From the NCBI GenBank assembly GCA_005223375.1, contig RXOD01004180.1, forward strand, positions 1 to 26,724: DNA of 26,724 nucleotides, written 5' to 3'. The notes below the pieces were generated by a model. It made no database searches. It was not told where the DNA came from and worked only from the letters and a program-made list of their open reading frames with translations. The first letter of the stretch is position 1; every line of letters starts with the position of its first letter. This document shows positions 21,301 to 26,724 of this stretch, one piece after another. Origin of the DNA: Amoebophrya sp. AT5.2 (lineage: Eukaryota; Sar; Dinophyceae; Syndiniales; Amoebophryaceae). The translations under genes were made by a program, and so were the position numbers.

Positions 21301-24300
21301 ATCTTGCTCCAGCTCACGTCCGTCAGCCACGTCGCTGCTTCTGGCTTTGGCACCCTGAGAGCTCCGCCGCCGCCGCCGCCTTGCAGCAACAAATTCAACT
21401 CTCTTCGGTTCAGTTCTTTGTCGAAGTCCAGCATCTTGACCGCGGTGAGGAACGAGAACAAGAGCTTGTCCTTCTCGAACAGACTGCGGCAGATGTTCAC
21501 GTACAGCTTGAAGAGAAACGAACGATTCAGCGCGTCCAGCCGCTGCGCACCCCGCGCCTTGTCCGCCGCGTCGATCGAATCCAAGAAAATACCTACGAAC
21601 CACTCCAGCGAGTACTGGTAGTTGCTCTCGATATTGGCCAAATCCGACACGACGAAGAACAGCGCTGCCGACCGGGCCGCCACCGGCTCGTTGAACGCGC
21701 GCACCTCCGCGATCTCCTTCGCCGTTCGCTCTTGCACGACAACGCGCTCCTCGATGCGGACCGACGCAACCTTCGAATTCGCGAGCGTGGTGATCAGCTC
21801 TTCGTCATCCAAAATATTGCCCGTGGACGCGGACAGTAGGTACAGAATCTTGTCCTCGATCTCTTTCAGCTGCGCGGCCGAGTTCGCCGACTCCACCACT
21901 AGTTCCACTCTTTTCCGCTCCACGTCGGGCGACTCCTTCGCGACCAGCACCGCGAGCAGCGCGTCCGTGAGCCCCTCCACCGTGGTGACAAAGTTGAGGA
22001 TGATCACCGTCACGCACACCTCCGGCGCGTAGTGCGGGTTGGGAAGCTTGGAGGTCAGAAACAGCTTGAAGTTCATGTTGTACTCGATGGTGTTGTCGCC
22101 CAGCCGGATCATCGACAGACTCCCCGCCTTGAAGATCGCGCGCTCCAACAGAGGCTGCAGCATGGGGTCGAGCGTCTCGCCGAGATTTTCGATCAGCACC
22201 GGCTTGCCGAACTGGATCGAGGTTTCCAAGTGGCGCGCGTAGTCGGATTTCGTGAGTCGCAAAACTTTGAGGTCCTCCCCGCACGTGGTCCTAATCCACT
22301 TGTTCGCCTGTAACTGCGGGTCGATCATCAGCGGCCAGCGCGCGGAGTTCTCCTTCATGATCGCGTTGTCAATCGACAAAGCGTCGTTCGGCAGTTTGTC
22401 GATCACCCACTGCCGCACCTTGATAGCCTCGCCAATGATTTCCGGCAATTTGAAGTCCTTCGTGCAGGGAATGCCCTCGGTGGTCAACGCCTCGATCCAA
22501 CTACTGATCTCCTCCTGACGCAAAGCCATCGTGAAAACACCCAAATAAGCGATCACCCCACTGGAAATCAAAATGTCGCCGGCGAGATTTACAAACGCCT
22601 CGCCGAGCTTGGCGGAGGAAATCTGCCACCTGCCCTTTTCGCCACCGAGACCGGAAATCAGCTTTTCGGCGCGAGCGAGTCGGGTCTTACAGTCGGTAAC
22701 CTGCTGCGCAAGCTCAGCGGACTTTTTTTTGGACGCAGCGAGCCCGTCTTCCAGCGCCTGCAGCTTGTCTAGCACCTCCTTCAACTCGGCTTTTTTCAGC
22801 GCAAGCTTGTCTTGGGCTTGCTGTTCAGGATGTTGGGTCGGCGTCAGAGGATTTACATTTTTATGAAAAAATGGAAAAAGATCTTTGCTCTTACATTTTT
22901 TTTGTGTGGTCGTGTGAGGACTAGAACTACAATCTAAGTACCACACGTCATGTCATCTCAGACTGAGCACGCTTACATACGTACCTGGATGATCATGTCT
23001 ACGGTGTATAGGCAAAAGCACCTTCAATTTCGCTTGCGACGCGGCCAGCGCCTCCCTTTTCGGTCCCACCTCGCGCGCTACTCGCTCGTACACGATCATG
23101 GCGCGCACCCATTTGCACATCCCTGCCGCCGCCACGGAGGATTTCTTCACGGCTTCGGGGTCGAAGTTCGGATCTGCCTCGAACGGCTTCACCTTGGCGA
23201 TCACCGATTCTGCAATGTTGTCCTTGTCGTACTCAATCATCCGCTTCAGCAGGTTCGTGTCTCCGTACAGCTTTTTCTTGGCCGGCTCCCAGAAGTCGTC
23301 CACCTTCTTGTTCCCCCCCGCTGGGTCCTTCACCTTCACCGGGTCAACGCCGAACATGATGCACAACGCCTGCGATGTTAAGATCACACCCGGCGGCGGA
23401 GACTTCATCGCCTTCACCTCCACGATGTCGCCCTTGGACAAGGAGTTCAACGCCGAAACGGCGGCTTGCAGCGCCGGAAGCGCCTCGTCCAGGTCCTTTT
23501 GGCAGTCCCGCGCCATGGTTTCGGCCTCGGCGGAGATGATGTTCGCTTCCTTCTCTTCGTTCTCGATCAGGCCCTTGGTCACCGCCGCCTCTTTGGAAGA
23601 TTTTTCAATCACAACCATCTGCTCCTGGTTCTCCTTCGTCATCTTCACCAGCACGGGCTGCAAATCCTCCAGCTCCTTCTGCATGTCCGTGACCATGATT
23701 TCGGTAGACATAATCTTGTCCAGACCCACGTCGTACCGCGACTTCGCCGAGGAAACCTCGTTCTTCTTCTTCCCAAGAAGCGCCATGAAGCTGAAGCAAA
23801 ACACAAGAAAAATTTTTGGGTAGTTCTTGTAATCGCATAAATCGAGACTCATCGCTCTTGAGTGTGAAGACATAAAGGTGATGCAGCATGCAGAAATAAG
23901 TTGTGGTCTTGCCTCCTGGAAGCTTCCTCTACTGGCTTCTTTTACGTATGTCGCGGAGAGAAAGAAAAAGATGTATAAAAAACAGTTATAGTATCCCTAT
24001 GCCTATGGCATAACGAGGAAAGTACCAATTCACCAGCTCCAGGTAGCTGGTCGGAGTGACGTAGTAGTGGCGCCGGATTTCATTCCGGAAGCGCTCCGTG
24101 AGGTTGTAGACGCCTCCCTGCATCTTTACGCACGTGTTCACTATGCCCTTGAATGTCGCTTCGTCGAGCTGCAAAATTTTGAATTGTGTTGAACACGAGT
24201 TTTGATAAATAAGTCCAGCTTGATGGGGAACTGCTACACAGCATTTAACATCGATGGCCTTGCGCCAGATGAAGTAGATGGAGTCGGATATAATGTACAC

Positions 24301-26642
24301 GGTAGCTAAATCGAGCAGCGACGGGATATCGTATAACGGCGTAGGCGTACGGCGTACACGCTTCAACGACGTAAAATCAAGACTTGTACGTTGCCATCCG
24401 CGTCCACAAACTCCTTTCTGAGGAACTGCTGCGCGACGGACTGAAGCGCGTCCTCTGGCCAACTGAGGAACCAATCGATTGTGCAGCAATTCACTAGGGA
24501 CGGATAGTTTCGCAACCGGGTGCGGAAACTTGCCCCAATAGGCGAGAGACCTGTTGTGAGTTAGTTTGTGGCTGCGGCAATAGGCTTAGGAGCAATAAGT
24601 TTTCAGAACCTGGATAAGAATCAACATGCACGGATCCTAGGATCGATTCTGTGGCAGCGGACATAGGACAAAAAAAATTCTCAAGCTCGTGCGGCGCTAG
24701 GCTTCGGAGCAATAATTCTGCTGCAAAAAAGATGAAGAGTAGACCGCAAGCACGTATGCTATGTTTGTATGGCACGCGTTCAGAAGAATCACACTCGGCG
24801 CCCTTCTATTCCTTCGGAATGGGACGCCACATCTGCCGGATCGGGTGATGAGGACATTCTAGGGCGCTGGCCCCTGGGGCTGGAAATCTCGTCGTAAAAC
24901 CACCCCAGCTCTTTGAATGGGGTTTTGTCACTGATCGTCGAAGACGAAGCCGCGGGACGTGGCTCTACTACATCAAACGTAAAACAGCTGAACAAAAACA
25001 AAAGAGGTAGAGTACAGAGAGTGATGTGGAGGTATCTCTTGCACTGGTCGACATACCAGGCGAAGACGGCAGCGTTGCCCAGCTTGCCGTCTGCTTGGGC
25101 ATTCTTGGCGCACATATCCAGGATCTGGGACTTATCCTCCATGTTGTAGAGATTTGGCACTTCCCCCGTGTTCAGTATCTGGGTTTTGATTTGTTGTAGA
25201 TTTTCTTTTCCTCCTCTCCCTACATCTTCGTCGATTTCCAATCTCGTGGCAATTTTCAGTCCCCGCGTGCTGGCGCCGCAGTGGTAGTAAGTCGTAGTCA
25301 TTGAATGACTGAGCATGAGCAGCTACTAGTACTACCGGTTAAATATCTTTCTAAGGTACAAACCATGAAGCGGTGGCGTATTCACTCAAGGTCAAACCCT
25401 TTTCGCCTTTTCATAGGTTCAAAGAAAAGGCTGCGAGCGGCCCCAGAAGGAGCATAACGGCACTACCCAAGCCATCTACTTCAACATCTACGCAAGCAAA
25501 ATTCAATACGGAGGATATGTCTTCCAAGAAGGACTCCTTCTGCACTTGCGTGTCCGCGAAAAGGAAGGTGTTCGGTTTCTGCTTTCCTCCCACCACCATG
25601 AGCAGTCTCTTCAGGTCGTCGTGCCAGTCCGTCTGTCCGTAGCTCTTCGAGATTTCGATTTGGAACATGTCGTACTCGCAGATGGCGCTCGCCAGCGTGG
25701 ACACGCTCTTGCGCCCGCTCCCGCCCACGCCCACGCAAAGTGCGTTCCCCAAAGGCAGCCGCAGCACCCGCACGATCTTCGACACGTGCGACACGAAGTT
25801 CAGGAACAGCACCAGGTTCATCTGGTGCTTCGCCACCGCGTTGAAATCGTTCAACAGCTCCTGCACCTTCGCGATCAGGTCTGTGTGCGAGGTCACCTCT
25901 TCGTAGATCTGCTTGCTGTTCATAAAGTCCACGAAGATGAGCGGCTCGTTCTTCACCGTGACGCTCCACTTCTTCTTGAAGTGCTCGTCCATCTTCTCTT
26001 TTAGCAGCTCGCCGAACGCCTCCTTGTCCTGGTCGTTGATCAGGCGGTCGGCGAAGATGCGCTGGCACTCGTGCGCCCAGCACCGTACCAAAGCGTCGAC
26101 GTCGGGCAGACTCGCCTTTGTACACAACGTGAGCCCCTGGAAGATCTTCGACAGGTCGCGGAGGTTGAACGCGTAGTGCGACTTCGTCGGCGTCGGCCGC
26201 AACAAAACCGAGGCCGAGTCGTACATGTCCACCGATGCCTTCACCACGTTGGCCGCGCCCTGCGAGATGCTGCTCGGGAAGGGCGTGAAGAACCACTTCA
26301 TGATCGTGGTAAACACCCGTGACAGCGACTCCGCCGAGTACGGCGTGACGAAGATGAGGTTGTAGTGCCACATGTACCGCGCCGGGATGGTGTTCTTGCC
26401 GCCGCCCGGCGGGCCCATGGCGCCGATGAACAGTAGGTCTTCGAGCTGCCGGAACTCGTTGGTCTTCCGGTCGTACCACCCCTGCTGGCAGAAGAACTGC
26501 CTTAAAATCTCCAAAGGCGGCTGCGCGCCGTACTCCTCCTTCGTGGGCATGTTCAGGTCGTCCACGAAGATGACCATCGTCTTCCCCACCGGGGGGCCGA
26601 ACACACCCCGCCGCCGCTTGTCGAGCTTGCCATCGATGATGT
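18379..26642 (-). CDS. Axonemal dynein heavy chain, C-terminal part (5' incomplete)
   Basis: This is the motor subunit of a ciliary/flagellar dynein, which uses ATP to slide axonemal microtubules. Ten minus-strand exons join in frame: 26642-25510, 25178-25016, 24550-24390, 24168-24026, 23790-23022, 22820-20681, 20435-20268, 20087-19588, 19375-18955, 18806-18379 (TAA). They give about 2007 residues, roughly half of a usual 4000-4600-residue chain. In order: AAA3 Walker B (VIFVDDLNMP, about residue 23) and GPPGGGKN; AAA4 P-loop GVGGSGRKS (about 304-312, where GRQS is usual) with its Walker B-like FLFADTQ; stalk coiled coils and microtubule-binding domain in exon 5 and early exon 6; AAA5, AAA6 and the C-terminal domain with CPAYKTSARRG, LSTTGHSTNF and RRGVALLSQLDD. 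The stalk and AAA5 wording resembles the single-headed inner-arm group (DNAH1/3/7/12-like), but the exact subtype is not settled. A six-glycine run follows LLLQ near AAA5. The first exon seen starts with a split codon, so the gene continues to the right. Confidence 0.95.
24551..25015 (-). other. Longest dynein intron (465 bp) with an internal direct repeat
   Basis: Donor GTACTC and acceptor AACAG join TLC to LSPIGASFRTR, with the cysteine codon split T|GT. It is the longest intron in the window, and the others complete here are 104-331 bp. It holds a 25-bp direct repeat (24574-24598 and 24691-24715, 22 of 25 identical, offset 117 bp). Confidence 0.85.
24574..24715. repeat. Spaced 25-bp direct repeat in a dynein intron
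   Basis: Positions 24574-24598 and 24691-24715 match at 22 of 25 bases (core TAGGCTT.GGAGCAATAA). Both lie inside the 465-bp intron and may be the ends of a small inserted element. Confidence 0.8.
25179..25509 (-). other. Dynein intron (331 bp) between AAA4 exons
   Basis: The intron runs from donor GTATTGAAT to acceptor AACCCAG. The first bases of the intron resemble the first bases of the next exon (ATACTGAAC), an imperfect repeat across the splice site. Splicing here joins SS to ILNTGEVPN, restoring the conserved dynein sequence. A short inverted repeat (GCCTTTTC / GAAAAGGC) lies near 25400-25430. Confidence 0.85.
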
Positions 26643-26724
26643 CTTAGAGAGACAAAAAGTAGTGAGTTAGGGTCGTAGTTTGGTTTTGTCATCGGCGAGG
26701 CGTTGGAAGAAGAAGGCGGAGATG
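26643..26724 (-). other. 3' part of a dynein intron reaching the window edge
   Basis: Upstream of the first dynein exon the minus strand shows a branch-point-like CTAAC, a T-rich tract and a terminal AAG directly before the exon at 26642. The 82 bases do not continue the conserved dynein reading frame, so I read them as the end of an intron whose donor lies beyond the right edge. Confidence 0.7.

Noticed and set aside
21037..22518. Several plus-strand frames of 67-246 codons across the large dynein exon
   Set aside because: Antisense shadows of the 2140-bp dynein exon, which is open throughout and carries recognisable dynein sequence.
25481..26692. 403-codon minus-strand frame overlapping the dynein exon
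   Set aside because: The conserved AAA3/AAA4 dynein sequence is in another frame. This one is arginine/histidine-rich and runs through the splice acceptor at 26642.
1..26724. Dinoflagellate spliced-leader copies (ending TTTTGGCTCAAG), tRNA, 5S RNA
   Set aside because: No match to the leader motif was noticed on either strand, and TTCGAA-type strings (for example near 5345 and 5466) lack pairing arms for a tRNA.
1..26724. CRISPR arrays, prokaryotic operons, Shine-Dalgarno sites
   Set aside because: The genes are eukaryotic and intron-split; the only regular repeats are the splice-like units at 13833-13940, which have no constant-length spacers.

Overview
This window is nuclear DNA from a eukaryote, most likely a myzozoan alveolate (dinoflagellate or syndinian type). 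The reasons are an axonemal dynein heavy chain split by ordinary GT-AG introns, two B-type cyclins with N-terminal destruction boxes, and a secreted coiled-coil protein of a kind common in dinoflagellates and their relatives. An Amoebophrya-like parasite is my best guess from gene density and intron style, but this is inference. No prokaryotic operon, CRISPR array, tRNA or rRNA was seen.

Layout from right to left, the direction of transcription: every confident gene is on the minus strand. (1) 26642-18379: the last ~2000 residues of an axonemal dynein heavy chain in ten exons, with the 5' part beyond the right edge. (2) 17072-14187: a five-exon, 672-residue secreted coiled-coil protein. (3) 13074-11236: a six-exon mitotic cyclin of 326 residues. 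(4) 8617-6421: a second, eight-exon mitotic cyclin of 339 residues, a tandem paralogue of the first with a different intron set. (5) 3434-2688: an ORF ending in a leucine-rich-repeat N-terminal cap with no repeats after it. (6) 2360-about 98: a long low-complexity ORF with weak glycosyltransferase-31-like signatures that probably continues through an intron off the left edge. I rebuilt the exon joins of genes 1-4 by hand; each join is GT-AG and the reading frame closes exactly (6026 nt including a 2-nt split codon, 2019, 981 and 1020 nt).

Between these genes lie 1-3 kb stretches without convincing genes. They hold weak plus-strand coding candidates (3459-3795, 3954-4256, 9967-10457), a perfect 41-nt palindrome (5721-5761), and a tandem repeat whose units look like a 3' splice site fused to a 5' splice site (13833-13940). 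A near-perfect 25-bp-arm hairpin sits in the first intron of the upstream cyclin (12705-12777).

Functionally the set covers flagellar motility (dynein), cell-cycle control (cyclins) and secreted or surface proteins. The genes do not form an obvious pathway. The most interesting material is the intron biology: paralogues with discordant introns, splice borders with short repeated sequence, hairpins, and splice-site-like tandem repeats.
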